Source of the DNA: Streptomyces termitum
Lineage (GTDB): Bacteria; Actinomycetota; Actinomycetes; Streptomycetales; Streptomycetaceae
Assembly: GCF_014650175.1 (NCBI RefSeq)
Contig: NZ_BMUL01000006.1
Span: 310,001 to 374,000, forward strand
Length of the DNA stretch: 64,000 nucleotides
Direction: 5' to 3'
Of this stretch, positions 20,088 to 29,403 are shown in pieces. Position 1 is the first letter of the stretch, and each line of letters starts with the position of its first letter. A program made the translations under genes and the position numbers. The notes beneath the pieces were generated by a model. It saw only the letters and a program-made list of their open reading frames with translations. It made no database searches and was not told the DNA's origin.

Positions 20088-21959
20088 ATGGACCTCTCCC
20101 GCCTCCTCGACGACTCCGCCCCGCCCTTCGCCCTGCTCCGGCGCCGCACCCCCGGCCGCGACCACGACACCGTGGAGCTGCTGATCGGCCCCGTCCACGA
20201 GGCCGAACACCTCGCCGACCTGCCCGTCGGCCCCTCCCCCACCCTCGCCCTGGTGCCGTTCCGGCAGATCCGGGAGCGCGGCTTCGACGTGCGGGACGAC
20301 GGCACCCCGCTCTCCGTGCTGGTCGCCGAGGAGGCGTACGAGCTGCCGCTCGGCGAGGTCCTGGCCGCGCTGCCCGCGCACCGCGTGACCGTCGGGAACG
20401 GCGGCTTCGACGTCTCCGACGAGGAGTACGCCGGGACGGTGCGGCGGGTCATCGAGGACGAGATCGGCGGCGGCGAGGGCGCCAACTTCGTCATCCGGCG
20501 GACGTACACCGGCGAGATCCCCGGCTTCGGGCGGGCCGACGCGCTGGCCCTGTTCCGGCGGCTGCTCACCGGCGAGCGGGGCGCCTACTGGACCTACGTC
20601 GTGCACACCGGCGACCGGGTCCTGGTCGGGGCCAGCCCCGAGGTGCACGTCCGGATGGCGGGCGGCACGGTCACGATGAACCCGATCAGCGGCACGTACC
20701 GCTACCCGGCCGGGACCACCCCCACCGCCGACGACCTGCTCGCCTTCCTCGGCGACCGCAAGGAGACCGAGGAGCTCTCCATGGTGGTGGACGAGGAGCT
20801 GAAGATGATGTGCACCGTCGGGGACCGGGGCGGCGTGGTGATCGGGCCCCGGCTGAAGGAGATGGCCCACCTCGCGCACACCGAGTACGAGCTGCGCGGG
20901 CGGTCCTCGCTGGACGTGCGGGAGGTGCTGCGGGAGACCATGTTCGCCGCGACCGTGACCGGCTCGCCGGTGCAGAACGCCTGCCGGGTCATCGAGCGGC
21001 ACGAGGACGGCGGCCGGGGCTACTACGCGGGCGCGCTGGCGCTGCTCGGCACCGACGCGCACGGCGCCCAGACCCTCGACTCCCCCATCCTCATCCGGAC
21101 CGCCGACATCGCCCCCGACGGGCGGGTGCGGGTGCCGGTCGGCGCCACCCTGGTCCGGCACTCCGACCCGGCCGGGGAGGTCGCCGAGACCCACGCGAAG
21201 GCGGCGGCGGTGCTGGCCGCGCTCGGCGTGCGGGAAGGACGGCCCGCGGCGGAGGACGCCTCCGGGCGGCCCCGGCTGGCCGACGACCCCCGGGTGCGGG
21301 CCGCGCTGGACTCCCGCCGGGCCGGCCTGGCGCCGTTCTGGCTGCGGATGCAGACCCGGTCGGCGGAGCTGGACGGGCACGCGCTGGTGATCGACGCGGA
21401 GGACACCTTCACCGCCATGCTGGCCCACCTGCTGCGCTCCTCGGGCCTTGAGGTGTCGGTGCTGCGCTACGACGAGCCGGGGCTGCGGGAGCTGGCGCTC
21501 GGCCACGAGGGGCCGGTGGTCCTGGGCCCCGGTCCGGGCGACCCGTCGGACGCGGCCGACCCGAAGATGCGCTTCCTGCGCGGCCTCACCGCCGAGCTGC
21601 TGCGCGGCCACCGGCACGGGCTGCTCGGCGTCTGCCTCGGCCACGAGCTGATCGCGGCCGAGCTGGGCCTGGACATCGTCCGCAAGCGGACGCCGTTCCA
21701 GGGCGCGCAGGTCCAAATCGACCTCTTCGGCCAGGAGCGGACGGTCGGCTTCTACAACAGCTTCACGGCGCGCTGCGGCGAGCGGGAGGCGACCGAGCTG
21801 GCGCTGCACCGGATCGAGGTGAGCCGGGACGCGGCGACGGGCGAGGTGCACGCGGTGCGCGGCCCCGGCTTCGCCGGCGTGCAGTTCCACCCCGAGTCGG
21901 TGCTGACCCTGGAGGGCGCGGCGGTGACGGCCTCGCTCCTCGCCGGGGTGCTCGTCTGA
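20088..21959 (+). CDS. trpE: Fused anthranilate synthase (TrpE-TrpG)
   Basis: A 623-residue fusion. The chorismate-binding TrpE domain is N-terminal (about residues 1-400; NFVIRRTYTGEI, GASPEVHVRM, NPISGTYR, DEELKMM, FAATVTGSPVQNA). A class I glutamine amidotransferase domain is C-terminal (about 425-620) with nucleophile Cys in GVCLGHE and the His-x-Glu pair in FHPESV. It makes anthranilate from chorismate and glutamine, the committed Trp step. ATG 20088 follows GGAAGG. It lies behind the trpL attenuator, so it is Trp-regulated. The single-chain architecture resembles PhzE/TrpEG fusions; the trp leader favours primary metabolism. Confidence 0.92.
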   Translation: MDLSRLLDDSAPPFALLRRRTPGRDHDTVELLIGPVHEAEHLADLPVGPSPTLALVPFRQIRERGFDVRDDGTPLSVLVAEEAYELPLGEVLAALPAHRVTVGNGGFDVSDEEYAGTVRRVIEDEIGGGEGANFVIRRTYTGEIPGFGRADALALFRRLLTGERGAYWTYVVHTGDRVLVGASPEVHVRMAGGTVTMNPISGTYRYPAGTTPTADDLLAFLGDRKETEELSMVVDEELKMMCTVGDRGGVVIGPRLKEMAHLAHTEYELRGRSSLDVREVLRETMFAATVTGSPVQNACRVIERHEDGGRGYYAGALALLGTDAHGAQTLDSPILIRTADIAPDGRVRVPVGATLVRHSDPAGEVAETHAKAAAVLAALGVREGRPAAEDASGRPRLADDPRVRAALDSRRAGLAPFWLRMQTRSAELDGHALVIDAEDTFTAMLAHLLRSSGLEVSVLRYDEPGLRELALGHEGPVVLGPGPGDPSDAADPKMRFLRGLTAELLRGHRHGLLGVCLGHELIAAELGLDIVRKRTPFQGAQVQIDLFGQERTVGFYNSFTARCGEREATELALHRIEVSRDAATGEVHAVRGPGFAGVQFHPESVLTLEGAAVTASLLAGVLV

Positions 21960-21974
21960 GGCGGCTTTCCCGGT

Positions 21975-22976
21975 CTAGCGGGTGAGGCGCGGGACCAGGA
22001 CGTTCTCGCCGCGCCGCCCGGCGAGGTGGTCGAGGACGTTCTGGACCGTGGTGTCGATGATCTGGCCGACCGCGTCCAGCGTGTAGTACGCCTGGTGGCT
22101 GGTGACCACCACGTTCGGGAAGGTCACCAGGCGGGCCAGGGTGTCGTCCTCGACGCCCGCGAGGGACTTGTCGAGGAAGAAGAGGCCGGCCTCGGCCTCG
22201 TAGACGTCGAGGCCGACGCCGGTGAAGCGGCCGGCGCGCAGCTCGGTGACGAGGGCCTCGGTGTCGACGAGGCCGCCCCGGCTGGAGTTCACCAGGATCG
22301 CGTCGTCCTTCATGGACCGCAGGGCGGCGGCGTCGATGAGGTGGTGGGTGGCGGGCAGCAGCGGCACGTGGAGGCTGACCAGGTCGGCCTCGGCGAGCAG
22401 CCGGTCCTTGTCGACGTACTCCATGCCCAGCTCGGCGCAGGCGGGGTTCTCGGCGACGTCCCAGCCGAGCAGCCGCATCCCGAAGCCGTGCGCGATCCGG
22501 GCGAACGCCTCGCCGATCTTTCCGGTGCCGAGGACGCCGGCGGTACGGCCCCGCATGTCGCGGCCCATGAGGCCGTCGAGGCGGAAGTCGAAGTCGCGGG
22601 TGCGGTTGGAGGCGCGGACGATCCGCCGGTTGACGGCCATCGCGAGGGTCCAGGCGAACTCGGCGACGGAGTACGGCGAGTAGTACGAGACCCGGGCGAC
22701 GGTGAGGCCGAGCCGCTCGGCGACCTCCAGGTCGATGTTGTTGAAGCCGGTGGAGCGCTGGGCGATCATCTGGGTGCCGCCGGCCGCCAGAGTCTGTAGG
22801 ACCCGGTGGTCGAGGCTGGCGTTGACGCTGGTGGAGATCACCTCGTAGCCGGCCGCGATGGGGGCGGTGTCCTCGGTGAGGAAGACGTCGAGGCAGCGGA
22901 CGTCGTGATGGCCCGCGAACGCCTTCTCGATCAGCGGCTTCTCGTCCGCCTGCACCCCGAATGCCAGGATCTCCAC
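21975..22976 (-). CDS. D-2-hydroxyacid dehydrogenase (D-lactate dehydrogenase type)
   Basis: A 333-residue NAD-dependent dehydrogenase of the D-lactate dehydrogenase family, reducing 2-keto acids such as pyruvate. The Rossmann motif GVLGTGKIGEAFARI is at mid-protein. Catalytic residues are in VNSSRGGLVDTEAL (Arg), the GLDVYEAEAGLFF block (Glu) and TSHQAYYT (His). GTG 22976 was chosen because GAGGGG lies 6 bases upstream. Its stop is only 15 bases from the convergent trpE stop, with no clear terminator between them. Confidence 0.9.
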   Translation of the reverse strand: MEILAFGVQADEKPLIEKAFAGHHDVRCLDVFLTEDTAPIAAGYEVISTSVNASLDHRVLQTLAAGGTQMIAQRSTGFNNIDLEVAERLGLTVARVSYYSPYSVAEFAWTLAMAVNRRIVRASNRTRDFDFRLDGLMGRDMRGRTAGVLGTGKIGEAFARIAHGFGMRLLGWDVAENPACAELGMEYVDKDRLLAEADLVSLHVPLLPATHHLIDAAALRSMKDDAILVNSSRGGLVDTEALVTELRAGRFTGVGLDVYEAEAGLFFLDKSLAGVEDDTLARLVTFPNVVVTSHQAYYTLDAVGQIIDTTVQNVLDHLAGRRGENVLVPRLTR

Positions 22977-23112
22977 GGTCTTCCCCTCGTCACGGCGGCG
23001 GGCCGCACCTGCGCGCATGTCCGTACAAGCGCGAATATACGGCCCGCCCCGGGGGCCCGCCCGGCGTGGCGCGGGCCCGGCCGTGCCCCGGTCCGGCCCG
23101 CCCCCGGCGGGC

Positions 23113-23805
23113 TCAGCCCTCGTCGAGGCCGCGCTCGATCGCGTACCGCACCAGCTCGACGCGGTTGTGCAGCTGGAGCTTGCCCAGGGTGTTCTGCACG
23201 TGGTTCTGCACGGTGCGGTGCGAGATGACGAGCCGCTCGGCGATCTGCTTGTAGCTGAGGCCCTTCGCGACCAGCCGCAGGACCTCCGTCTCGCGGTCGG
23301 TGAGCCGGGGCGCGGCGGGCTCGTCCGGGCCGGCCGGGGCGGCGGGCTCGGAGGCCAGCCGGCGGTACTCGCCGAGGACGAGTCCGGCCAGGCCCGGGGT
23401 GAAGACCGGGTCGCCCGCGGCGGTGCGGCGCACCGCGTCGATCAGCTCCTCGGCGCCCGCCGACTTCAGCAGGTAGCCGGTGGCGCCGGACTTCACGGCC
23501 TCCAGGACGTCGGCGTGCTCGCCGCTCGCGGACAGCACCAGGACCCGCAGTCCGGGCAGCGTCCCGACCAGTTCCTTGCAGACCTGGACGCCCGGCTTGG
23601 CGGGCAGGTTCAGGTCCAGGACGAGGACGTCCGGGGAGACGGCGGGGGCCCGCCGGACGGCCTGCTCGCCGTCCCCGGCGGTGGCCACCACGTCGAAGCC
23701 CGCCTCGGCGAGGTCCCGGGCGACGGCGTCCCGCCACATGGGGTGGTCGTCGACGACCATCACCCTGATGGGCCGCTGCTCCGGCCCCGACTGCGACTCG
23801 CTCAC
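23113..23805 (-). CDS. macR: MacR-type response regulator
   Basis: A 230-residue NarL/LuxR-family regulator. The receiver domain (about residues 13-130) has the acidic pair DDH, phosphoacceptor Asp in VLDLNLP and Lys in LLKSAG. A LuxR helix-turn-helix occupies the C-terminus (about 165-225; LTDRETEVLRLVAKGLSYKQIA). GTG 23805 overlaps the kinase stop by four bases (GTGA). The pair corresponds by position and type to MacRS (SCO2120-2121 as I recall), reported to control development and actinorhodin in S. coelicolor and to bind TGAGTACnnGTACTCA. The symbol rests on that synteny. Confidence 0.85.
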   Translation of the reverse strand: MSESQSGPEQRPIRVMVVDDHPMWRDAVARDLAEAGFDVVATAGDGEQAVRRAPAVSPDVLVLDLNLPAKPGVQVCKELVGTLPGLRVLVLSASGEHADVLEAVKSGATGYLLKSAGAEELIDAVRRTAAGDPVFTPGLAGLVLGEYRRLASEPAAPAGPDEPAAPRLTDRETEVLRLVAKGLSYKQIAERLVISHRTVQNHVQNTLGKLQLHNRVELVRYAIERGLDEG

Positions 23806-25040
23806 TTCTCTCCTGCCTTCCCCCGCGCGCCCCGCGGCGGTCGCGGGACCTTCAGTTCGACCTCGGTGCCCTGCCCGGGGACCGAGATCAGCTCGGCCGT
23901 GCCGCCCAGGTCGCGCAGCCTGCCCCGGATGGAGAGGGCGACGCCCATCCGGCCCTCGCCCTCCGCCTCGGCGAGCCGCCCCTCGGGGATGCCCGGCCCG
24001 TCGTCCCGGACGGTCACGACGACCTCGTCGTCCCAGTCCTCGACCAGGATCCACGCGCGCGCGTCCGCGCCCGCGTGCACCCGGACGTTGTCCAGGGCGG
24101 CGCCGACGGCGGCGGCCAGTTCGCGCGCGGCGGCGCCGGGCAGCGGGACGGGCACGCCGGGGTCGGCGAGGGTGATCCGGGCGCCGGCGCGCGGCGCGAG
24201 GAGGGTCCGCAGGTCGACGGGGGCGGCGTCGCCGGGGTCGTCGTCCACCTCGACGACCCGGACCACGGCCCCCTCGGCCGCGTCCTCGGAGACGTGGCTG
24301 GTCCGGGTGAGGCCGCCGGCGACGAGGGTGCGCAGGGCGACCTCCTGCTCCCCCGCCATCCGGCCCAGTTCGGCGGCCTCGCCGCCGAGCGCGGTGCCGC
24401 GCCGCTGCACCATGGCGAGGACCTGGAGGACGCTGTCGTGGATGTCGCGGGCGAGCCGCTCGCGCTCCCGGGTGGCGGCCTCGATCTCCAGGGCGCGGGC
24501 GAGGGTGCGCTCGGAGGCGCGGGCGACCTCGACGACGTAGCCGATGGCGATGGAGGCGACCCAGACGAGGACCACGTTGTGGACGGTGTCCCGGCTGGGG
24601 TGGACGCGTTCGACGATGTTGGCGACGGCGACCAGGGAGGAGGCGAAGGCGGCCCAGCGCCAGCCGCCCTTGATGGCGAAGGCGAGGACGGAGCCGGCGG
24701 TCCATATGGACGGCAGGGTGGGGCCGTCGACGGACTGGGCGTGGGCGTCGGCGAGCGGGGTGAGGAGGATGCCGGTGAGGGCGACGGTGAGGTCGGCGGC
24801 GAGGAAGCGCTTGGTGCAGTGGGCCGCGTTGGCCACCTTGGGGAGGGTGGCGAGGGTCCAGACGCAGAGCACCGCCAGGTAGGCGACGGCGATCCAGGGG
24901 CGCTCGTACCGGTCCCGGCCGGTGAGGAAGATCAGCACCGCGTAGACCATGGTCAGGATCCGGTAGCCGGTCAGCGCCCGCCACAGCGGCTGCTCGACCG
25001 ACATCCGTACGACGCGTTCGCGTCGGGCCATCTTCCCCAC
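23802..25040 (-). CDS. macS: MacS-type sensor histidine kinase
   Basis: A 412-residue membrane kinase. About five or six transmembrane helices occupy residues 20-175. The HisKA_3 dimerisation segment has the phospho-His in RLARDIHDSVLQVL. The C-terminal HATPase_c domain has the N-box LDNVRVHA and the G-box DDGPGIPEG. A large extracellular sensor domain is absent, so the stimulus is probably sensed in or near the membrane. It is translationally coupled to macR. Start at 25040; internal Met codons nearby (for example that of MARRERV) are alternatives. Confidence 0.88.
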   Translation of the reverse strand: MGKMARRERVVRMSVEQPLWRALTGYRILTMVYAVLIFLTGRDRYERPWIAVAYLAVLCVWTLATLPKVANAAHCTKRFLAADLTVALTGILLTPLADAHAQSVDGPTLPSIWTAGSVLAFAIKGGWRWAAFASSLVAVANIVERVHPSRDTVHNVVLVWVASIAIGYVVEVARASERTLARALEIEAATRERERLARDIHDSVLQVLAMVQRRGTALGGEAAELGRMAGEQEVALRTLVAGGLTRTSHVSEDAAEGAVVRVVEVDDDPGDAAPVDLRTLLAPRAGARITLADPGVPVPLPGAAARELAAAVGAALDNVRVHAGADARAWILVEDWDDEVVVTVRDDGPGIPEGRLAEAEGEGRMGVALSIRGRLRDLGGTAELISVPGQGTEVELKVPRPPRGARGKAGEK

Positions 25041-25070
25041 CCCCCGTGGACGCGCTCCCGGCCGGGAGCG

Positions 25071-25817
25071 TCAGGCGCCGGACTCTTCGCGGGCCGCGAT
25101 CTCGGCCTTCACGGCCTCCTTGGCGGCCTTCTCGGCCTCCGCGATCTGCCGCTTGGCGGCGGTCGCGTAGATGTCGACGTACTCCTGGCCGGAGAGCTTC
25201 ATGATCTCGTACATGACCTCGTCGGTCACCGAGCGGAGGATGAAGCGGTCGCCGTCCATGCCGTGGTAGCGGGAGAAGTCGAGCGGCTTGCCGATCCGGA
25301 TGCCCGGCCGCATCAGCTTGGGGACGATCTTGCCGGGCGGCTGGATCTTCTCGGTGTCGATCATGGCGACCGGGATGACCGGCGCGCCGGTGGCCAGCGC
25401 GACCCGGGCCAGGCCGCCGGGCTTGCCCCGGTAGAGGCGGCCGTCGGGCGAGCGGGTGCCCTCGGGGTAGATGCCGAAGAGGCCGCCGCCCTCGATGACC
25501 TCGATGCCGGCCCGGATGGCGGCCTCGCCGGCGCCGCGGCCGCCCGAACGGTCCACCGGGAGCTGGCCGACGCCCTTGAAGAAGGCGGCGGTGAGCCGGC
25601 CCTTCACGCCGGGCGTGGTGAAGTACTCGGCCTTGGCGATGAAGGTGACCTTGCGGTCCAGGACGGCGGGGAGGAAGAAGGAGTCGGAGAACGACAGGTG
25701 GTTGCTGGCGAGGATCGCGGGGCCCTCGGCGGGAATGTTCTCCAAGCCCTCGACCCAGGGCCGGAAGGCCAGCTTGAGGGAGCCCCCGATGGAGAACTTC
25801 ATTGCGCCGTAGATCAA
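25071..25817 (-). CDS. 1-acyl-glycerol-3-phosphate acyltransferase-like protein
   Basis: A 248-residue PlsC-family acyltransferase. The catalytic motif NHLSFSD (H-x4-D) is at about residues 39-45. The phosphate-binding motif YPEGTRS lies near residue 115. The family acylates lysophosphatidic acid or related lysophospholipids at the membrane. The C-terminal 40 residues form a charged Ala/Lys/Glu helix. TTG 25817 was chosen because GGAAGG lies 9 bases upstream; ATG 25802, five codons in, is an alternative. Its mycobacterial counterpart by position is Rv2182c. Confidence 0.88.
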   Translation of the reverse strand: MIYGAMKFSIGGSLKLAFRPWVEGLENIPAEGPAILASNHLSFSDSFFLPAVLDRKVTFIAKAEYFTTPGVKGRLTAAFFKGVGQLPVDRSGGRGAGEAAIRAGIEVIEGGGLFGIYPEGTRSPDGRLYRGKPGGLARVALATGAPVIPVAMIDTEKIQPPGKIVPKLMRPGIRIGKPLDFSRYHGMDGDRFILRSVTDEVMYEIMKLSGQEYVDIYATAAKRQIAEAEKAAKEAVKAEIAAREESGA

Positions 25818-25992
25818 CTCGTCATGCCTTCCGTGTGCCGTGGCGACGACTTTATCCCGTACCGGCGCGCGGCCCCCGCTGCGGCCCTGGTCGGTGTCGG
25901 TCCGGTCGCGTACGGTGAAGGTCCTTCCCCCATATCGCCGTACGTCCCGGGCGCCCCGCGCGCGCCGGACGCGAATCGAACAGGAGACCCCG

Positions 25993-26775
25993 GTGCCGGT
26001 CCTTCCCGGAGCCGAGCCGTACCGCCATGACGGCGGAGAGGTCGGCGTTCTTCTCTGTCACGGATTCACCGGTTCCCCGCAGTCGATGCGCCCGTGGGCC
26101 GAACACCTGGCCGGGCGCGGCCTGACGGTCTCGGTGCCGCTGCTCCCCGGGCACGGCACGCGCTGGCAGGACATGCAGCTGACCGGCTGGCAGGACTGGT
26201 ACGCGGAGGTGGACCGGGCGCTGCGCGAGCTGACCGCCCGCTGCTCGGCCGTCTTCGTCTTCGGCCTCTCCATGGGCGGGGCGCTGACGCTGCGGCTGGC
26301 CGCCAAGCACGGCGACGCGGTGCGCGGCGTCGTCCTGGTCAATCCGGGCAACAAGGTGCACGGCCTGGCCGCGCACGCCCTGCCGGTGGTCCGGCACCTG
26401 GTGCCGACGACGAAGGGCGTCGCCAACGACATCGCGAAGGAGGGCGTCACCGAGGTCGGCTACGACCGGGTGCCGCTGCACGCGGCGCACTCGCTGCGGG
26501 AGTTCTTCCGGCTCGTCGACGGCGAGCTGCCGCAGGTCACGCAGCCGCTCCTGCTGCTGCACAGCCCGCGGGACCACGTGGTGCCGCCGGCCGACTCGGC
26601 CCGGGTGCTGAGCCGGGTCTCCTCGACCGACGTCGAGGAGGTGCTGCTGGAACAGAGTTACCACGTGGCGACGTTGGACCATGACGCGGAGCTGATCTTC
26701 GAGAAGAGTCTGGCGTTCGTCGAGCGCCTCGCCCCGGAGGCCGTGGGCGGGAAGGGGAGCAGGAGCGGTGGCTGA
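25993..26775 (+). CDS. Carboxylesterase-type alpha/beta hydrolase
   Basis: A 260-residue serine hydrolase resembling the Est30 group of monoacylglycerol/carboxyl esterases. The oxyanion region is LLCHGFTGSP (about residues 19-28). The nucleophile elbow GLSMGG is near residue 93, the acid Asp is in SPRDHVVP, and the base His is in SYHVATLDHD near the C-terminus. GTG 25993 follows an AGGAG ribosome site. It diverges from the acyltransferase gene, and both may serve lipid turnover. The next gene overlaps its 3' end by 8 bases. Confidence 0.9.
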   Translation: MPVLPGAEPYRHDGGEVGVLLCHGFTGSPQSMRPWAEHLAGRGLTVSVPLLPGHGTRWQDMQLTGWQDWYAEVDRALRELTARCSAVFVFGLSMGGALTLRLAAKHGDAVRGVVLVNPGNKVHGLAAHALPVVRHLVPTTKGVANDIAKEGVTEVGYDRVPLHAAHSLREFFRLVDGELPQVTQPLLLLHSPRDHVVPPADSARVLSRVSSTDVEEVLLEQSYHVATLDHDAELIFEKSLAFVERLAPEAVGGKGSRSGG

Positions 26776-27448
26776 CCAGCAGGACGGCGGCGAGCGGGAG
26801 CCGCAGCCCATCGACGAGGAGGCGGCGTGGGCCGCGATCGTCGCGGGGTACGGCGAGGAGCCGGCGGACCCGCCGGGGACGCGGCCCTTCCGGCCCGTCG
26901 AGAACCTGGCGCTGCCGGAGGCCGAGGAGCCCCCGGCGCCGGCTCCGGGGGCGCCCGGCGCGGAGAACACGAAGGACCCGAAGGACACGGTGAAGCCGCC
27001 CTTGCGCAAGCGGGAGGCGGAGCCGGACGAGCCGGGTCCCGACGCGGACGAACCGGAGGACGGGCGGCCGGCGCTGGGCAGTTCGATCACCTTCGCGCCG
27101 GGGGTCCGGCCGGGCGGTCCGCGCGACTACAGCCTGGCGGAGCCGGACGCGGGCCCGGCGGGCGCGGCGGGTTCCGGTGGTTCGGCGGACGAGGGGCACT
27201 TCGTGCCGCCGGAGCCGCCGCCGCTGCCGGAGGCCGACACGACGACGAAGTTCGCCTGGCTTGCGGTGGTGGGCGGCCCGGTCCTGATGCTGCTCGCGGT
27301 GCTGCTCCAGTGGGACATGACGTGGTGGCTGACCACCCTGTGCGTCGGCGGTTTCCTGGGCGGCTTCGTGACCCTGGTCGCCCGCATGAAGGGCGACGAC
27401 GAGGACGACGACGGCTACGACGACCCGGGCCGCGGCGCGGTGGTGTGA
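26768..27448 (+). CDS. Acidic protein with two C-terminal membrane helices
   Basis: A 226-residue protein of unknown function. Residues 1-160 are disordered, rich in Glu, Pro, Ala and Gly. Two transmembrane helices follow (about 163-182 and 187-205), and the protein ends in a short acidic tail (DDEDDDGYDD). GTG 26768 lies within the 3' end of the esterase gene, so the two are translationally coupled. The topology suggests a tail-anchored protein with a long cytoplasmic or exterior arm. Confidence 0.75.
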   Translation: MADQQDGGEREPQPIDEEAAWAAIVAGYGEEPADPPGTRPFRPVENLALPEAEEPPAPAPGAPGAENTKDPKDTVKPPLRKREAEPDEPGPDADEPEDGRPALGSSITFAPGVRPGGPRDYSLAEPDAGPAGAAGSGGSADEGHFVPPEPPPLPEADTTTKFAWLAVVGGPVLMLLAVLLQWDMTWWLTTLCVGGFLGGFVTLVARMKGDDEDDDGYDDPGRGAVV

Positions 27449-27455
27449 CCGTCTC

Positions 27456-28232
27456 CTAGACGACGGGGCCGGGGCCGGGAGCGGGGGCGGGGAGCCGGAC
27501 CGCCGCGAGGACCGGCAGGTGGTCGGTGGCGGCGGTCAGGTCGGCGGGGTCGAGGTCCGGGGGGACCCCGCAGCCGAGGAACTCGACGCCGGGGGTGGCG
27601 AGGATCGCGTCGATCCGCTGGTGCGGGTCGGCGGGGGTCCAGGTGTGCTCGCCGCCCCACGGGGCGGCCTCCCAGCCGTCCCGCAGGGTGCCGGTGAGCC
27701 GGGTGAAGGCCCGGCCGCCGGGCCGTTCGTTGAGGTCGCCGGCGACGATCGCGTACGGGGTGCCGAGCGCGGCGACCCGGTCGAGGACGAGTCCGGCCTG
27801 GGCGTGGCGCTCGTCCGCGCGCAGGCTCAGGTGGCAGCTGACGAGGCCGAGGCGGGCGGCGCCGAAGCGGACGACGGCGGTGGCGAGGCCGCGCCGGTGG
27901 AGTCCGGGGGTGAGCGGCAGCAGGACGTCCTCGGTCCGCTCCACGGTGGCGCGCAGCGAGCAGAGCAGCAGCGGTCCGGCGGCGGTGGCCCCGCCGGAGA
28001 GGACGACGAGCCCGCTCCCGGCGGCCAGCCGGGCGGCGTGCTTGCGCCACCGGAAGAAGCGCGGCGCCTCCTGGACGAGGACGACGTCGGGGGCGCAGGC
28101 GCTGATCACCCGGGCGAGGGCGGCCTCGTCGTCGCGCATCGAGCGGATGTTGTAGCTGAGGACCCGGACCACGGCCGAACCGTCCGGCTCGGTACGGGAA
28201 GCGGGCAGCACGCCGGTCTCGTCGGGGGCCAT
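27456..28232 (-). CDS. Endonuclease/exonuclease/phosphatase-family protein
   Basis: A 258-residue EEP-fold hydrolase, the family of exonuclease III, DNase I and sphingomyelinases. Motifs in order are VLSYNIRSM with the metal-ligand Asn, VLVQEAPRF with the metal-ligand Glu, SCHLS, VAGDLNERPGG (Asp-x-Asn), a long DAILAT strand and the final DHLPVLA with the catalytic Asp-His. The substrate is not predictable (nucleic acid, phospholipid or nucleotide). No signal peptide is seen. It is downstream of glkA on the same strand, beyond a strong hairpin. Confidence 0.85.
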   Translation of the reverse strand: MAPDETGVLPASRTEPDGSAVVRVLSYNIRSMRDDEAALARVISACAPDVVLVQEAPRFFRWRKHAARLAAGSGLVVLSGGATAAGPLLLCSLRATVERTEDVLLPLTPGLHRRGLATAVVRFGAARLGLVSCHLSLRADERHAQAGLVLDRVAALGTPYAIVAGDLNERPGGRAFTRLTGTLRDGWEAAPWGGEHTWTPADPHQRIDAILATPGVEFLGCGVPPDLDPADLTAATDHLPVLAAVRLPAPAPGPGPVV

Positions 28233-28330
28233 GGGGTCACCCTAGGGCGTTTCCTCCCGATCGGACCGGACCGGGGAGCGTGCCGGGGAGCGTGCCGGGG
28301 CCGCGCGTCCGGTCCGGCGGGGCCGCGCGG

Positions 28331-28375
28331 GCCGATGCCCGCCTCGCCCCGGGCGGGGGCGCGGCGGGCATCGGC
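28331..28375 (-). terminator. Hairpin downstream of glkA
   Basis: Perfect 13-bp arms (28331-28343 with 28363-28375) enclose a 19-base loop that itself contains a GC-rich inner stem. It lies 21 bases past the glkA stop. Confidence 0.65.
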
Positions 28376-28395
28376 CGGGCGGGTGGTGGCGGAGG

Positions 28396-29337
28396 TCAGC
28401 CCTGGCGGGCCAGGTCCGCCGCGCCGACCAGGCCGGCCTTGTTGCCGAGCTGGGCGGCGAGGACCTGGGCGTGCGGGCGGTAGCTGCCGCCGATCAGCCA
28501 GCGCCGGAAGGACTTGCGGATCGGGTCGAGGACGAGTTCGCCCTCGTCCGAGACGCCGCCGCCGACGATGAAGGCGGACGGGTCGAAGAGGGAGGCGAGG
28601 TCGGCGAGGCCGGCGCCGGCCCAGCGGGCCAGTTCGCGGAAGGAGTCGATGGCGACCGGGTCGCCCGCGCGGGCGGCCTCGCTGACGTGCTTGCCCTGGA
28701 CGCCCTCGGGGGTGCCGTCGCCGAGGGCGAGCAGCGCCCGCGCGTTCTCGGGGGTGGCGGCGGCGCGCTGGCGGGCGTAGCGGACGAGGGCGCGGCCGGA
28801 GGCGTACTGCTCCCAGCAGCCCTGGCTGCCGCAGCCGCAGAGCAGGCCGTCGGGGACGACCCGGATGTGGCCGAATTCGGCGGCGACGCCGAAGCGGCCG
28901 CGGCGCAGCTTGTTGCCGATGATGATGCCGCCGCCGAGGCCGGTGCCGAGGGTGATGCAGATGACGTCCTCGTGGCCCTGGCCGGCGCCGAAGCGGTACT
29001 CGCCCCAGGCCGCGGCGTTGGCGTCGTTCTCGACGACGACCGGGAGGCCGACGCGCTGCTCGACCTTGTCCTTGAGCGGTTCGTGCCGCCAGTCGATGTT
29101 GGGCGCGAAGAGGACGGTGGCGCGCTTGTCGTCGACGTAGCCCGCGGCCCCGATGCCGACGGCCTCGATCGGGTGGCCCTTGCCGGCTTCGGAGACCGCC
29201 GCGCAGATCGCGTCGACGATGCCCTCGGGGGTCGGCGGGGTCGGCACGGTGTGGGTGTCGAGGATGCTGCCCTCCTCGTCCACCACGCCGGCCGCGATCT
29301 TCGTGCCGCCGATGTCGACGCCGATGGTGAGTCCCAT
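28396..29337 (-). CDS. glkA: ROK-family glucokinase
   Basis: A 313-residue ATP-dependent glucokinase. The N-terminal phosphate motif GVDIGGTKIAAG is at about residues 4-15. The sugar-binding and catalytic block ENDANAAAWGEYRFGAG and the GTGLGGGI loop are present. The ROK zinc site is GHIR…CGCGSQGCWEQYASG. In S. coelicolor GlkA is required for glucose phosphorylation and for carbon catabolite repression. ATG 29337 follows GAGGG. The minus-strand neighbour just upstream is the SCO2127-like gene, as I recall for S. coelicolor. Confidence 0.96.
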   Translation of the reverse strand: MGLTIGVDIGGTKIAAGVVDEEGSILDTHTVPTPPTPEGIVDAICAAVSEAGKGHPIEAVGIGAAGYVDDKRATVLFAPNIDWRHEPLKDKVEQRVGLPVVVENDANAAAWGEYRFGAGQGHEDVICITLGTGLGGGIIIGNKLRRGRFGVAAEFGHIRVVPDGLLCGCGSQGCWEQYASGRALVRYARQRAAATPENARALLALGDGTPEGVQGKHVSEAARAGDPVAIDSFRELARWAGAGLADLASLFDPSAFIVGGGVSDEGELVLDPIRKSFRRWLIGGSYRPHAQVLAAQLGNKAGLVGAADLARQG

Positions 29338-29403
29338 GTGTCCCTCAGTTTTCGGTCGAGCCCCGCTAGGGCCCACCGTACCCGAGGGGCGGGGGGCTAC
29401 CGA

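Noticed and set aside
23113..24984. Continuous 623-codon minus-strand frame running from the MacS region into MacR
   Set aside because: It begins inside macS in the wrong frame for the kinase; only its last 230 codons are the real MacR, which has its own GTG and ribosome site.
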